Shown piece after piece: positions 22,901 to 33,799 of a DNA stretch of 64,000 bases. The notes under the pieces were generated by a model. It was not told the origin of the DNA, made no database searches, and saw only the letters and a program-made list of their open reading frames with translations. The position numbers and the translations under genes were made by a program. The stretch is taken from contig CAJZBQ010000057.1 of assembly GCA_914767885.1 (NCBI GenBank), positions 1,054,001-1,118,000 of the forward strand. The letters run 5' to 3'. The DNA is from Blepharisma stoltei. Its lineage: Eukaryota; Ciliophora; Heterotrichea; Heterotrichida; Blepharismidae. Position 1 is the first letter of the stretch. Each line of letters starts with the position of its first letter.

Positions 22901-25276
22901 TAAAAAGGAATAAAGATTCTAGGATCCTAACTGTTTTTGATAATATTTCAAATGAAGAACATGAATCTTTTCAAAGGAAAATATATGTGTTCAAAAAGGG
23001 GAAATTGCTACGTTCTTACCAAGAAAACTTTTCTCGCAAGTGACAAAATTGCTATACTCGCTATAGTATATTTTATTTTTCAAAAAGAAGTAAATAAAGT
23101 AGATAGTTGTTCTGTTGGAGGTGTTGGCAAATCTAATAACATCTACTCGGTAGTTGATAACAGCACATATGATAGAATTATGCATAAAGTTAATAGAAAG
23201 AATATGGATTGCTCTTGCTGCAAAATAACACGCTATGGGATTCCTTGCTGCCATATACTCTTTATTTATGAATTTGTGGGAGAAGATTTATTAGATCTTA
23301 TTATTTCAACTACATCAAAAAGGTGGCTACTTCCAGAATATGCTGAACTTTCTAAGGAAGAAATTAAAAAAATATGGATCTCTCCTGATTTAAAGCGTAA
23401 TCAAAATGAAGCTAATGGAAGCAATATAAAGTTAAAAAAATTTAATAATTAGCTATAATTATTTGCTAGTAAAATATAATAGACTAAGCCTTTGCCGTAT
23501 ATTTTTGAATTTTTACTATTTTTCCAGGTTATTTTAAAAAAACCTAGGAAAATGCATTTTTTATACTTGTACTTTATTTCACCAAAAATTTGGAGGAAAA
23601 AAGTACAATTTACTTTTTTCCTACACTTTTTTACTATGAACTTTTTTTTATACAGTTTTTAAGATTATTTTTTTGATAACACTATTTTGCTGTGTTTCTT
23701 TAATGTCTTTGAGCCATTAACTTTGTTATTAGAATGACCTTTATTGCTTAATAATTAAATATTTATGATTAATAATTCTGAGCAATGTATCCATTCTAAT
23801 ACAATATGTAGAAAATTTTAATGGGAGTTTTTTCACCCTATTTCAAAAATCAAATTAACAAAAACCATAGGATATAATGCACTAAGAAGTTCTTTTATTC
23901 CTTTTATATAAATTATTATAATATAGTAAGCTGATAACAATGCGCACTCTTATCTTAATTTATTCAATGCTTTCTCAATTTATTAGGATTCATTTCTATT
24001 AATATATTTGTCTCAGCCATGTACTTTTTTCCTATAGTTTGATGGTGAAAAAAAACCGTTAACTTTTTTACCCTATGGGTTTTTGCCTTCCAATTGTACT
24101 TTTTTCCATGAAAAAAAAGTCCAGGAAATTTTACCGTCATTTTAATGGTGCAAAACCATACAGGAAAAAACTCCCGTGAACTTTTTTTCCAGGTCACCCA
24201 AATTTCTATGACAATTTTTGATTTTAATTGTGTCGATATGGCTGCCTCTACTAATTATCGTCTCTCATATCATTTATTTTGTGGAAACCCGAATTTTATA
24301 CCCAAATAATTACCCTTTAGCAATTTTAAACGCAATATGACTAATGGTCACTTTTTCAACTATCAAAAAACCTTACGCAAAAATATGAGCCTTGATCTCA
24401 GGAATTTTTTTGCTTTTTGTAATGATGCTTATTATCGCTGACTTGTCGTCTTCAATAGCAAATGCAAATCTCTACGGGTCAATTTCAACGGAAAATATAA
24501 TGGACATGGACCTATGTGCACAATATTGAACAAATTTTAATACAGATGCGAGCCATGACACATTAAAAAATTGTTTAAACGACTTAAAGGATGAGGATTA
24601 TGATGGGGTGTTAGCAGGAAGGCTTGAATTGAGCTATTTTGTAAAGCAGCATGATTCATGAAATGATGACAGCAGCTTAATTTTGCATGACACTATAAGT
24701 AATGAAATATTTTTCCATTTAGGATTTTCTTCAAAAAATACAGAGCTTTTGACAGAAATAAATAAAATATTGCAAGATTTGTGGACGAATAAAGTCATTT
24801 TTCAGATCACACAGAAATATTATGAAAATTTAAGCATCAATTATAGAGAAAAATATACGGTAATTTTTAGGATTGCGCCGCTGGTGCTGGCAGGGTTGAC
24901 GATTATTATAGTGTTTATTGGAGCATTGCTGGTGATTGGGCTTGTAAAAATTATAAAAAATAAAAAAGAAGTAAATCAAAAAGAGATTGAGGATGGAGCC
25001 AATAGCTCAAGAGCTTTACTCTCAGCAAGAGAACATGGAAATACGCTTTCTCTTGAGCGATCAAACCTAAGAGCCCAACAAGGAGCTGGAAGGCCTGAAG
25101 GGGAATGAGTAAACAAAGCCGTTAACATCGAAGACGAAAATGCTCACAAAATCAAAAATATCCAAGACTACGAAAACGAGCTCTCCGCTGTGCCCCCAGC
25201 CAGACCTTCCCTTGTTGCAAGTGACAGCTTAGCTTCTCTATTCAAACCTGAGAAATCTAAGACTAATAAAGACTAA
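19967..25276 (+). CDS. Ionotropic glutamate receptor-like channel, split by a complete transposon
   Basis: 462 codons after removing a 15-nt intron and 3906 nt. ATG at 19967 starts a signal peptide (MSFFLLLFFDQVFSFN), then a periplasmic-binding-like ligand half (NIGFYNLLPYSHTT… ACITGIDSQLTLSYPLFY), a membrane segment (LWQFLILIVSIWLPLLIIV), a pore region (LAILNAIWLMVTFSTIKKPYAK), another membrane segment (LISGIFLLFVMMLIIAD), the second ligand half, and a final membrane segment (PLVLAGLTIIIVFIGALLVIG) with a charged tail. This S1-M1-P-M2-S2-M3 order is that of iGluRs. Several Trp are TGA. Confidence 0.8.
20231..20245 (+). other. 15-nt intron
   Basis: GTAAAATCCATCTAG. Its last bases are an in-frame TAG; removal gives SYPLFY-DRGLLVTVDKR. 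Confidence 0.85.
20303..21004 (+). repeat. Left terminal inverted repeat of the MULE
   Basis: About 702 bp matching the reverse complement of 23495-24199, including runs such as TTCACGGGAGTTTTTTCC and the AT-rich inner end. I see only a few differences by eye (e.g. homopolymer lengths). Confidence 0.9.
21063..21359 (+). CDS. Accessory ORF inside the MULE
   Basis: 98-codon frame, MTDTITTIARAQGIPIRASS start, mostly helical, acidic C-terminus. It lies between the left TIR and the transposase remnant on the same strand. No domain recognised; could be an accessory protein or an N-terminal fragment of the transposase. Confidence 0.45.
   Translation: MTDTITTIARAQGIPIRASSGEIITDQLIEFAIHNAVIIESICLRFRLSLLQVSILIYEYKKLKEEQANQISQSEDHAYHENAINVQVNNDAEISELL
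21480..23452 (+). pseudogene. MULE transposase remnant (zinc finger, DDE core, SWIM finger), frameshifted
   Basis: Fragments in all three frames, in family order: a C..C..HNH finger (CKFKMKWKYD … YGEHNHRAI) near 21930-22010; the DDE start DVILVDSTYKVHIDF near 22340; ADRNNAQYKALSKLF with CLWHLQRN near 22530-22620 (Trp = TGA); TTSRIESFNSLIKRS near 22850; and a SWIM finger CSCCKITRYGIPCCHI near 23210. At least four frameshifts separate them, so as written it is inactive unless these are assembly indels. Confidence 0.8.
23495..24199 (-). repeat. Right terminal inverted repeat of the MULE
   Basis: About 705 bp, reverse complement of 20303-21004, ending CCAGGTCACCC before the second AAATTTCTA. Confidence 0.9.
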
Positions 25277-25317
25277 TATTTTCATATAAAAATTCACTCA
25301 TATTTCCATTATAAAAT

Positions 25318-27105
25318 ATGTATCGCAGACTCATAGCTTTATCTCGGTCCTTTTCCACTCATGAAAACATCTTCAAGCAGTATCTCAAACAAGCTGAGCA
25401 AATTGCTGAAGAAGAAAAGAAAAAAGCTGAAGAAGTCAAAATAGATACAGAACAACTTCTAGGGCCTAAAGAATCAGGTTTAATAGACCCAGCACTAAAA
25501 TACCTTAAAGCAATTTTTTTTTTTTTTGTTGAAATTTTATATATAATATTTTTCATGAAAAAAAAATTTCCACCTAAAGCAACTAAACTTATTGAGAAAA
25601 TTATCAAGACAAAATCAATCGAGAGAATACAGCTGATGATTGAAGACGCCTTATATGACGTATCGAAGAACTATAAAGAGAAAAAAGACCAAGAAGAAGA
25701 TGTGCTTAAACCAATGGAACTAGTTCAAAAACTAACAGAGTTATGGGTCGAAAGACCAGATCTAAAAGTTTTGGATGTCCCTTCAGCATCTATTTTCCGA
25801 ACGATTCTAATCAGCAGTATATCTGAAAATAAAGGATATTTTGGGAAATTCCAAAGAATTACTAAAAATGAAGAAGGCGAGTTCAACCCGTTCTTTTATG
25901 GAGAATTTTCAGAAGAATTTTGCAAGAATATGATCAAAGGAATAGGAAAAACTGCTCCAGGGGTTAGAGTTATTAGAAGAGTGATAGACCATTTGGCGGC
26001 CTATGACATTGAACCAAGCACAGAGCTTGTCAATTTGATCGTCGAAGAATCCGTACAAGGAAGGTGGCCAAAGGTTCTCCTCACAACCCTTGAATACGCT
26101 GTCAAAAAAAGAACTAAAATTCCTTTACTCCTATTGGTCCCGAGGAACAACAATTGGCAAATTATTTTTTTTGAGGAAATCAGTCACTTAAGAAGTGAGT
26201 AAAAGTTTACAAACAACAATTTATTTATAATTAATGGCAATTAAAATGAAAACTTTGTCAGTAAAAAATTCCTTAGCTAGTAGAAGGGGTTAGAAACCTG
26301 GAGCAAAGCCATAAAATTTTTCCGCTTTTGCTCCGAACACTTCGATAAAGCCAGCATCTGCATCAACTTGGCTATAAAAACAGGAGTCGACCCTGACTAT
26401 GACTTAATCGAGCCACTTGTAGCCAAAAATTTAAAACATGGAAGAATTGAAGAAGCTAAAGACTTAGTAAGCATGCTCAGAAAAGAAATCCTCAATAGAA
26501 ACAGAGTCAACGCTATTCTTGTCAGAGAAGAGCAAGCCAAAAAGACTGTAGAAGTCATGAAAAAATTTATCAACACCTTATTGGATGCCCGCAAGCCAAA
26601 GCCAGCCCATGAATATTATGATGAATATATAAGAGACCCATACACCAATAAAATCAGCGAAAGCTATGAAATTGGCTTCAAGCTTTACCAAGACATTGGC
26701 GACGTCAGAGATGGAATTTGGCTCTATGAGTTTATTAAGGAAGACAAAAAATTCGAATGGAACCAAAAGCTCGTCACAAGCCTTCTCAAAATGGTCAATG
26801 AATTTGGAAAGCCTGCCCTTGAAGCCGCTATAGATAAAGCCCAACAGATTTTTGTGAATAAAGAACTTTACAGCACTTTTGCACTAAATTTATTGATTAC
26901 TTATTTTGGAAGGCATGAAGTGTGGGATCAATTGCAAGCTATAGTTTTAAAGCTTTTGGAGACTAAATCTGAGGTAAACAAGTATACAAAATTAACATTG
27001 GAGAGGCAGATTGAAAAATGCTTAAATCCCGCTTATAAGAGGCAGATTTTAGATAAAGTCAAACTCATTGAATTTCCTGAAGAAGTCCCAGAAGAAGCTA
27101 AATAA
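25318..27105 (+). CDS. Helical, probably mitochondrial protein (PPR/mitoribosome-like)
   Basis: 517 codons after removing 69 and 165 nt. The N-terminus MYRRLIALSRSFSTHE is a typical mitochondrial targeting peptide with a cleavage-like RSFST. The rest is alpha-helical, with repeats that resemble PPR-like helix pairs (IEPSTELVNLIVEESVQGRW, VDPDYDLIEPLVAKNLKHGR, EAKDLVSML). No catalytic motif. A mitochondrial RNA-binding or mitoribosomal role is inference. Only 17 bp separate its stop from the next ATG. Confidence 0.7.
25508..25576. other. Short AT-rich IES, 69 nt, TA pointer within an 8-bp repeat
   Basis: TTAAAGCAA / CTAAAGCAA flank it; TA at 25506-25507 and 25575-25576. Removal gives ALKYLKATKLIEK. 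Length is a multiple of three and it has no stop, so an ORF finder reads through it. Confidence 0.8.
26128..26292. mobile_element. IES, 165 nt, TTA duplication, pyrimidine-rich ends
   Basis: TTA at 26125-26127 and 26290-26292; ends CTCCTATTGGTCC and CTAGTAGAAGGGG. Removal gives RTKIPLETWSKAIKFF in the mitochondrial-type protein. Confidence 0.8.
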
Positions 27106-27122
27106 TAAAAAATTCTTTAAAT

Positions 27123-29551
27123 ATGTTTTCCCATAGCTCTTCTTCTCACTTCCACCCCTTTAAATTGAAACAATATATCGGTAAATTTGAGATTTTTTGG
27201 CACTTTAATTTCTCTTTAAATTGGAGCAAAATTTATTCAATAGATTTCACCTAATTTAATGAAGGGAATTCAAGTAGAATGTTATTTAAACAAATTTTCA
27301 AACTGCGATTATTTTTTTTGAATTAATTCCTTATAAAATATTAAAACTCAAAATATTGCAAATTTGAAAAAAAATCAACCCCCTTTAATCGGAACTAATT
27401 TTTGTTATAATTTGAAGGGGGGAAGTCAGAGGATTTCAGACATTTTCAGCATAACTAGAACCCCAGAAAGTGAACTCTACCATGAAGAACGTCAAATTTT
27501 GAGGCAGCACATTGGGAGGCTAAACAGATCATTTGACGGTAAGGAAAAAATTTTGAAAAGTTTTGAAGATTTATTGAGAGCTGTGCACTTTTTTGATAAG
27601 CCTGATATAATCCCAACCCCTAATGATATGGATTGGATTAAGCAGCAAATTTTAATTAGGCAGGAAGACACTCAGGAATCATATAAGAGACTATATGAAG
27701 ATGAAAAGAAATTAAGAAAAGATGAAGAACAGGATTGAAGGGAAAAAGAAAAGAAATGGAAATATTTAGAAAAAGAGTGGGAAGAGTCTATAAAAAGAGG
27801 TAAAATAGCAGAAAATGAACAGAGGAATAGGAGGGCTGGGGAGATTGAAAGAGAAAATGAAGGACTGAAAAGTATGGTGAGAGAGATGAGGAATAAATGT
27901 GAAGAATTGGAAGGAATAAATAGAAATATGAGAAGGGAGCAGGAGGAAAGAGATGTAATTATAGAAGAGCTGAAAGAAGAGGTAGAAATATTGAGAAGTA
28001 CAGTAAGGGAGTATAGAAACAAATATGAAGAAGAATGTGAGGAAATGAGGAAGTTGAAGACTGGGTTTAAAGAAAAATATTTACTCCTCCCTCTGTGAAC
28101 AAGCAAAACCATTGGAAAAATCTTGGTTTTTTAAAAAAAACTCCATCAGGAAAAATTTTTAAATATAAGTGATAATTATAAAATGAAATCTCTAATTCTG
28201 TTATTTATAAACAACTTGCATTCTAAATATAAAGTTTACAAGTTGTATTAATTTTAGTTTCCCAGTCCTTGCGAAATTGAAGATTTGTTAAATTTTGAAA
28301 AAATTAACCCCATCCGTGAGAGAGCAAATTTTTGTATGCTCATGAGGGATATTTAGCAGAAGAACTATTGCAAGCCAAAAATAAATTGAATGCGCTGCAA
28401 GAAGAGTATGAATTTACGTTAAACAAACTTAAAAAAGTTGAGTCTTTCAAAGAAATAGAAGGGAAAAGAGACCCAAAAGATATTTTCGAGCTTGAAAAAA
28501 GAAATAAAGAGCTTGAAGGAAGACTGCAAATTTTAGAAAAGGCCTATGCAAGCCAACTGGATATTAATGAAAAAAAGAAAAATGAAGAAAAAATTAAAAT
28601 AGAAGAAAATCCAGAAATATGGATAGAAAATGGTTTACTCCCCATCATTATAGAACAACGATATTAAAAAATTGGGAAAATTAACCCCCATCCTTAATCG
28701 AACAATTTTCATATATTGATAATTTTTATATACAATGAATCAATAGATTAGTTAATATCTATTATAATTCATGAAATGTTAATAGTTTGCATTGGCAAAT
28801 GAAGAGTAACTTACGTGTTTTCTTAATAATCCGCACGAATTAATCATTCGAAGTACTTAGCCATCAACATGACCTCAAAAGCTTAATAATCTCAAAAGGT
28901 TAGAATTAAAAATAATTAATAAGGAACAGCAATATTTTATAGAGTGGATAGGGCTAACTTAATTAACGCAATTTTTCATTTTAATAGTTTTAATATTTAC
29001 TATCTTAACCTATTATTTAAAAACGCCAAAACAATAAAAAAATATATATTATTTTTTATATTTTTAATTTTTTAAATCCTCATCCTTGATTAGGGGAGTT
29101 AGATAAAAACCAAGCTAATCAAATTTCAGCAAAACTGATAAATCCTTTCCAGAAATTAAATAGCGCAGACTCATTAAATCTTGAAGATAGACTTCTTCAA
29201 ACCCCGCTTTCTAATCACTCAGAAAAGGACAATTTAAAACATTTATTTTCAATTAAGTCAAGCCATGACAGCACTCTTGATCCTAAAATCCATAAAAACC
29301 TCAAAGGAGAATCCAAAAAATTTAAGAAATCATTAAAGCACAAAGGCTCATCTACAAATCTTCATACTGACCGTTCTGATTTTTCAAGCAGAAGGGATCA
29401 TATTGACGGAAGTTCACAAATGTCAAAAACAGACAGAAAAAGCAGCAGGGAAAGACTCACAACAGAAAAAGGAGACTTTTGTGAGGTCTGTGTCAAAGTC
29501 CATGGCCACAAATGGGCGAACTCTCCTTATAAAGAAAAAATAAATAATTAA
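27123..29551 (+). CDS. Coiled-coil protein with C-terminal Cys/His knuckle
   Basis: 470 codons after removal of three elements (280, 272 and 464 nt). ATG at 27123 (MFSHSSS-QRISDIFS). Residues of about 110-300 are a continuous coiled coil (KYLEKEWEESIKRGKIAENE, ERDVIIEELKEEVEIL). The tail is Ser/Lys-rich and ends FCEVCVKVHGHKWANSPYK, a C-x2-C-H zinc-knuckle-like pattern reminiscent of CLIP-type knuckles. A microtubule or basal-body role is plausible but unproven. TGA codes Trp in EEQDWREKEK. Confidence 0.8.
27149..27428. mobile_element. Family B MITE-like IES, 280 nt, TCA duplication
   Basis: TCA at 27146-27148 and 27426-27428; ends CTTCCACCCCTTTAAATTG and AATTTGAAGGGGGGAAG. Removal joins the seven-codon first exon (MFSHSSS) to QRISDIF. 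No TA at the junction. Confidence 0.8.
28084..28355. mobile_element. Family A MITE-like IES copy 4, TTA (ATATTTA) repeat
   Basis: TTA at 28081-28083 and 28353-28355, within ATATTTA on both sides. Diverged ends (CTCCTCCCTCTGTGAACA; TGCTCATGAGGG) with the family core tgataattataaaatgaa. Restores KEKYLAEELLQAK. Confidence 0.8.
28638..29101. mobile_element. Family C MITE-like IES, 464 nt, TTA duplication
   Basis: TTA at 28635-28637 and 29099-29101. Ends CTCCCCATCATTATAGAAC and TCCTTGATTAGGGGAG, with an inner CCCCATCCTTAATCGAAC; related to 47370-47913. Restores WIENGLDKNQANQ. Confidence 0.8.
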
Positions 29552-29556
29552 ACAGT

Positions 29557-31910
29557 TTATTTACAGGTTATTTTCTTACTTAGAAAGTCTTCGCTCAAAA
29601 ACGACTTTGATTTCTTTGTAATAGGCTTCTTCCTTGGGGATAGCTGTGGCCTAGAGCTTTGGCAAATCCAAGGATGCCTTGAAGCTTCATCAGGGTTCAG
29701 CCTTTTGTCTGGGTCCCAGTTCAAAATATCTTTTACGAATTCTAGAAACAGCCCATCATTAGTCCCAACCATAGCTGCCAGTGGCCTTGTATTTGGATAT
29801 CTCAATTTCCCTCTCGAATTTGGGACAATTTTTGGCTGTCCGTCCGGCTCAAAAAATAATTTTTTCCTAGTGCTTTGTTCCAAAATATTAGGAGGCGGGA
29901 CACCTAACACCTCAATAATCCTTAGCAGCTGCTCATGCTCATTTTCTCCAGGAAATAATGGGTACCCAGTATGAAGTTCTACCACAATGCACCCAAAACT
30001 CCACATATCAATCCCTGTTGTATAAGGAATTCCTAATATAATTTCAGGCGCTCTATAAAACCTTGACTGAATATATGTATAAATCCTTTCTGCTTCAAGA
30101 CAAGAAGAGCCATAGTCAATTATTTTTATTGCAGACTCATTAGGGGATTTTAGTAATATATTTTCTGGCTTTAGGTCACAGTGGATTATGGAATAAAGTT
30201 TAGTGAATCGCATAGCGACTAAAATTTGGACTGCAAATCTACGGACTAGAGATAGAGATAAGCCTTCAAAAGAGTTAAGTTTTAAGAACTCGTAGAGATT
30301 GATGGATAAAAGCTCAAAGGTAATTATCCTTCAATATTTATATGAAAAATAATATTTAAATAGAAAATTAATTGGGAAATTTAATAGAAAGAAGTATATC
30401 AAATGTTTCCGAAACATAAAATTGTCCTTTATTCTAACAATATTAAATTTGTCCTCTGGGTCTTGGGCTTTCAATAAATCAAGGACCTTCACCTCGACAG
30501 CGCCTTGTTTAATGAACCTCTTTTTATTTTTTATGATTTTCAAAGCAACAATCTCTCCGTTCTTATGATCCATACATTTCAATACTTGCCCAAAAGATCC
30601 TTTTCCTAAAAAGCTCAAAGCCTCATACCTATAGCCAATATGATCCCCAATGACACAATTATAATTTCCTTTTTCATCGTCATACCCATAGTTGAAATTT
30701 TCATTTTTCGCATGGATTTTGGGAGCTCCCGACCTTAAAAAACTTAACGTGACTTAATAAGATTATCGAAAGCTCCCGAAGGCTCCGCAAAGCTGTATTC
30801 ACCTCCCTATTGCTACACTGCTTGCTTACCAGTCTGAGCACGGCCTCTTATTGTGTTGCTCCTCATGGATGAGTGCTTGCATTCGCTACCCGTGAGCTAG
30901 AGGCGAGGCCACCATGTTGCACGTCAACGGAGTTTGGCTTTCAGAAAGTTCGAAAAACGGATTTTCTGGTCCCCTGCAGACCAAGATGGAAATTCGTAGC
31001 CAAGGACACAACACCTGGCATCGCGCTGGGGAACGTTCGCGATTGATCGGGAGGAACCTCACTGGTACTACTGGAACGCCCCTTTCCAACTCCGAACTTC
31101 ATTCTTTGTGTGAGGCAAAACCTTGGCCTGGATACGAGCATCCGGTCCTCTAAAGAGGACATCGCGCTCCAAAAAGCTAAGTAAAACCTGGTTGGATGCA
31201 CATCACCAAACACTATCCTCCCTTCCACAAGGTCCCTGGTTCTCCTCAGCTACAGGTTTTAAGAGGGTGGTTGGTTCGCCACACCATTTTAATGTGGGAG
31301 CTCCTGACCCTATAAAATAAATTTCTTTATAATCCAAAATTTCTAATTGTTCATATTCAGTTAGCATATTTCCCATGTTTTTCAAGACTTCCCCAGGTGA
31401 TAAATAAAGTTTTAGATTTTTTTTTGACTCAGTTGATATCCTTTTTATGCTAAAAATCCCCAAATTCTATAAAAAAAAACCATAAAATTTATTTATTATA
31501 AACTTGCATAATGATTTTAAATGTGACCTTGCAGTTCTGGTTCTGCTTGAATTCAAACTTTGTAAAGAGCTTGAAGGACTGTTAAAGCTCAGGTTTATTT
31601 GTTTAGTAGCTCGGCTTGATAAAAGCCCTTCAAAGACACGACGGGACGACGAAGAGTTGTTTAATGAGTTGTTGGAACTTGATTTATTTTGGATTGGGAG
31701 GATTGGCACTTTTTTGGATCGAGTTGTTGTTAAGCCAGATGGAAGCTTTATTTGACGGCGAGGGGAAGCTTGAACTTTGGTTAAGCCTAAGAAAAGCTTA
31801 GGTTGTGGATGAATACGCTTAACAGAGCCTTCGTCGAAACTGTTTCCTATAGACCGAGACGAGGCTTTGAATCGATGTACACGGGTTAAGGGTTGGGCGT
31901 CAAAAGACAT
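29557..31910 (-). CDS. DYRK-family dual-specificity kinase
   Basis: 552 codons after removing 72, 575 and 48 nt. A Ser/Arg-rich N-terminus is followed by the NAPA region (LTEYEQLEILDYKEIYFIG … FNYGYDDEKGNYNCVIGDHI), diagnostic of class II DYRKs, then the kinase: LGKGSFGQVLK, VALKIIKN, HCDLKPENILL, DYGSSC, the YTYIQSRFYRAPEI loop with the Y-x-Y autophosphorylation site, and WSFGCIVVELHTGYPLF. Stop lies 5 bp from the convergent coiled-coil gene stop. Confidence 0.93.
30327..30398. other. Short AT-rich IES, 72 nt, TA pointer
   Basis: TA at 30325-30326 and 30397-30398. Removal gives FRKHLI-ITFELLSINLYEF, the DYRK hinge. Confidence 0.88.
30730..31294 (+). mobile_element. SINE-like retroposon R4 in the DYRK NAPA region
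   Basis: Duplication TGGGAGCTCC at 30720-30729 and 31295-31304, extending with two mismatches through GACCxTA. Strong block similarity to R6 (TTTCCAACTCC, GGATACGcAT, TTTTAAGAGGGT, CCATTTTAAT). Removal joins FIGSGAP to KIHAKNENF exactly where DYRKs are continuous. Confidence 0.88.
31453..31500. other. Short AT-rich IES, 48 nt, TA pointer
   Basis: TA at 31451-31452 and 31499-31500. The only removal found that clears the in-frame TAG and keeps frame (SLCKF-SIKRISTES). No GT-AG intron fits. Confidence 0.65.
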
Positions 31911-32077
31911 ATTTAATAGAAAATGTTAATAGATATTAAAACTGGAGAATTATGGAAATGAAAATTTTCTGGTTTTAGGGGATTTTATATTATTTAGAAG
32001 AATCGATTTATGAATTATATAAATATTTGTGGATTCTCCATATATAAAATATAAATTGTGGCTTTTTGCATAATAAT

Positions 32078-33732
32078 ATGCTTAGGAGATCAATTTGCCA
32101 ATTTTACAAAAATTGCCAAGAAGCAATATCAGACATACCTTCAGGCTCTTCTATTGCAGTAGGCGGGTTCGGCACAAGTGGAGTCCCTGAAAACTTGCTT
32201 AAAGCTTTAAGCAAAAAACCAGTTTCAGGCTTAAAATTCATGAGCATAGACTGCACAATTGATAACTATGGCATCGACTGAGTTTTAAAAAACAAGCAAA
32301 TTTCCCACCTTACCGTCTCATTTGTTGGAGACAGCCAAAACTTCCAAAAACAATTTTTTGACGGAACTCTTTCCGTCGATTTCACACCTATGGGAACTCT
32401 TGTAGAAAAATTCCGAACAGGAGGTGCAGGAATCCCTGCATTTTACACAAAAACAGGCACAAAAACCCCTTATGTCAGTGGTCTCCCAAAACGTTATAAA
32501 CCTGGAGGCCTTGAAGTCGCTGAATACAGCCTTCCTAAAGACACAAAAATGTTTAATAACAGAGAATACATACTAGAGCCTTCCCTAAATGCAGATTTTG
32601 CCTTCATAAAAGCCTGAAAAGGCGACAAATTAGGAAATTTAGTATTTAAAGGCAACTCCCAAAACTCCAACCCAGACGTTGCCAAATGTGCAAAAATCGC
32701 TATAGCAGAGGTAGAAGAACTGGTAGAGCCTGGAGAAATTGACCCAAAGCACGTCCATTTGCCTGGCGTTTACGTTGATAGAATAGTAAATCCACCAGTT
32801 TATATAAAGCCAATTTTACATTTGAAGCATAAATCTGATTTTGAGGTTTCTGCAGCTGAAAATCTTATATTGACAAGGGCAGCTAAAGAAATTAAATCAG
32901 GGATGATTGTAAATTTAGGCGTTGGGCTACCTGTTTTTCTCCAAAAATACTTGCAAGACAAAAATATTATTCTTCAGTCAGAAAATGGCCTGCTAGGAGT
33001 TGGAGACTACCCAGAGCCAGGTCAGGAAGACCCTGATTTGATTAACCCTGCAAAAGAAACTATTACAATGAACCCAGGAGCTGCGCTTTTTGAAAGCTCT
33101 GAAAGTTTTGCTATGATCAGAGGATCGCATATTGACGTTAGTAACCTTCTGTCTTTCAAAGCTGGAGCCAAAAGGCAAGGAGGAGGCACAGGATGTCCCA
33201 TAGCGTCAGGGGGTCGAAGGGAGAGCAAGATAATAACGATCCCTTTCTAGCAGGAAGAATAATATCAGCTGGACCCAGCTTGATCGACGGTTTCGCATAG
33301 AGGATAAACCCTCGAGGGAGTCTTTTGGTGGCTGCGCAGAAGCCTATCTGCAATTAAATTTAAGTTTAAGACGTTAGTATCCTCGGGGCTTTGCAAGTCT
33401 CCTTAAATTGTGACATTGCAAGTTGAATGATCCCAGGAAAACTAATCCGAGGAATGGGCGGCGCTATGGACTTGGTAGGGTCTGATTCAAGAAAAATAGT
33501 GACTATGGTGCACAGCTTTAAGGATCAGTCAAAAATTGTGGAAAAGTGCAGCTATCCTCTAACAGGGACTAATATAAGTATGCTGATAACTGAGCTTGGA
33601 GTGTTTGAAAATAGAGAAGGGAAGCTTACATTAATTGAATTAATGCCAGGGGTAGATTTGGAGCTTATTCAGGCAAAAACAAAATGCAAGTTTGAGACTT
33701 GCTCAAGCTTGAAAAGTGTAGGACAAACTTAA
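32078..33732 (+). CDS. OXCT1: Succinyl-CoA:3-ketoacid CoA-transferase (SCOT)
   Basis: 472 codons after removing 236 nt; ATG at 32078 with a short N-terminus (MLRRSICQF) fitting mitochondrial import. Fused alpha and beta CoA-transferase halves: SIAVGGFGTSGVPENLL, GGAGIPAFYTKTGT at the first active region, GMIVNLGVGLP, and the catalytic-glutamate segment LQSENGLLGVG, then GALQVS, MIPGKLIRGMGGAMDLV and PLTG. Moves CoA from succinyl-CoA to acetoacetate in mitochondrial ketone use. Trp codons at NYGIDW and DIASW are TGA. Confidence 0.95.
33144..33369 (+). mobile_element. Short SINE-like retroposon R5 (226 bp) in SCOT
   Basis: 10-bp duplication GACGTTAGTA at 33134-33143 and 33370-33379. Ends in an AT tail (AATTTAAGTTTAA). 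Removal restores GSHIDVSILGALQVS, conserved in SCOT. Confidence 0.9.
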
Positions 33733-33799
33733 TTTTACCGATAATTTTAATATAACCCTATAGTATCCCTAAAATTTAAATCATAATTTAAATAAAATT

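Larger units (their letters stand above)
20303..24199 (+). mobile_element. Mutator-like (MULE) transposon, 3897 bp, within the receptor gene
   Basis: 9-bp duplication AAATTTCTA at 20294-20302 and 24200-24208. Inverted repeats of about 700 bp (20303-21004 and 23495-24199) begin GGGTGACCTGG and are nearly identical by eye. The interior carries a MULE transposase remnant and a small second ORF. 9-bp duplications and long TIRs are hallmarks of Mutator-like elements. The duplication ends in TA, so cutting at the two TAs would restore the receptor gene exactly (VSKFL-WQFLI). Confidence 0.92.

Noticed and set aside
30886-31320. Overlapping ORFs of 60-95 codons on both strands
   Set aside because: They lie within retroposon R4, are GC-driven and show no domain.
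31462-31498. 37-nt GT-AG intron in DYRK
   Set aside because: Gives the wrong frame; a 48-nt TA-flanked removal clears the TAG and fits.
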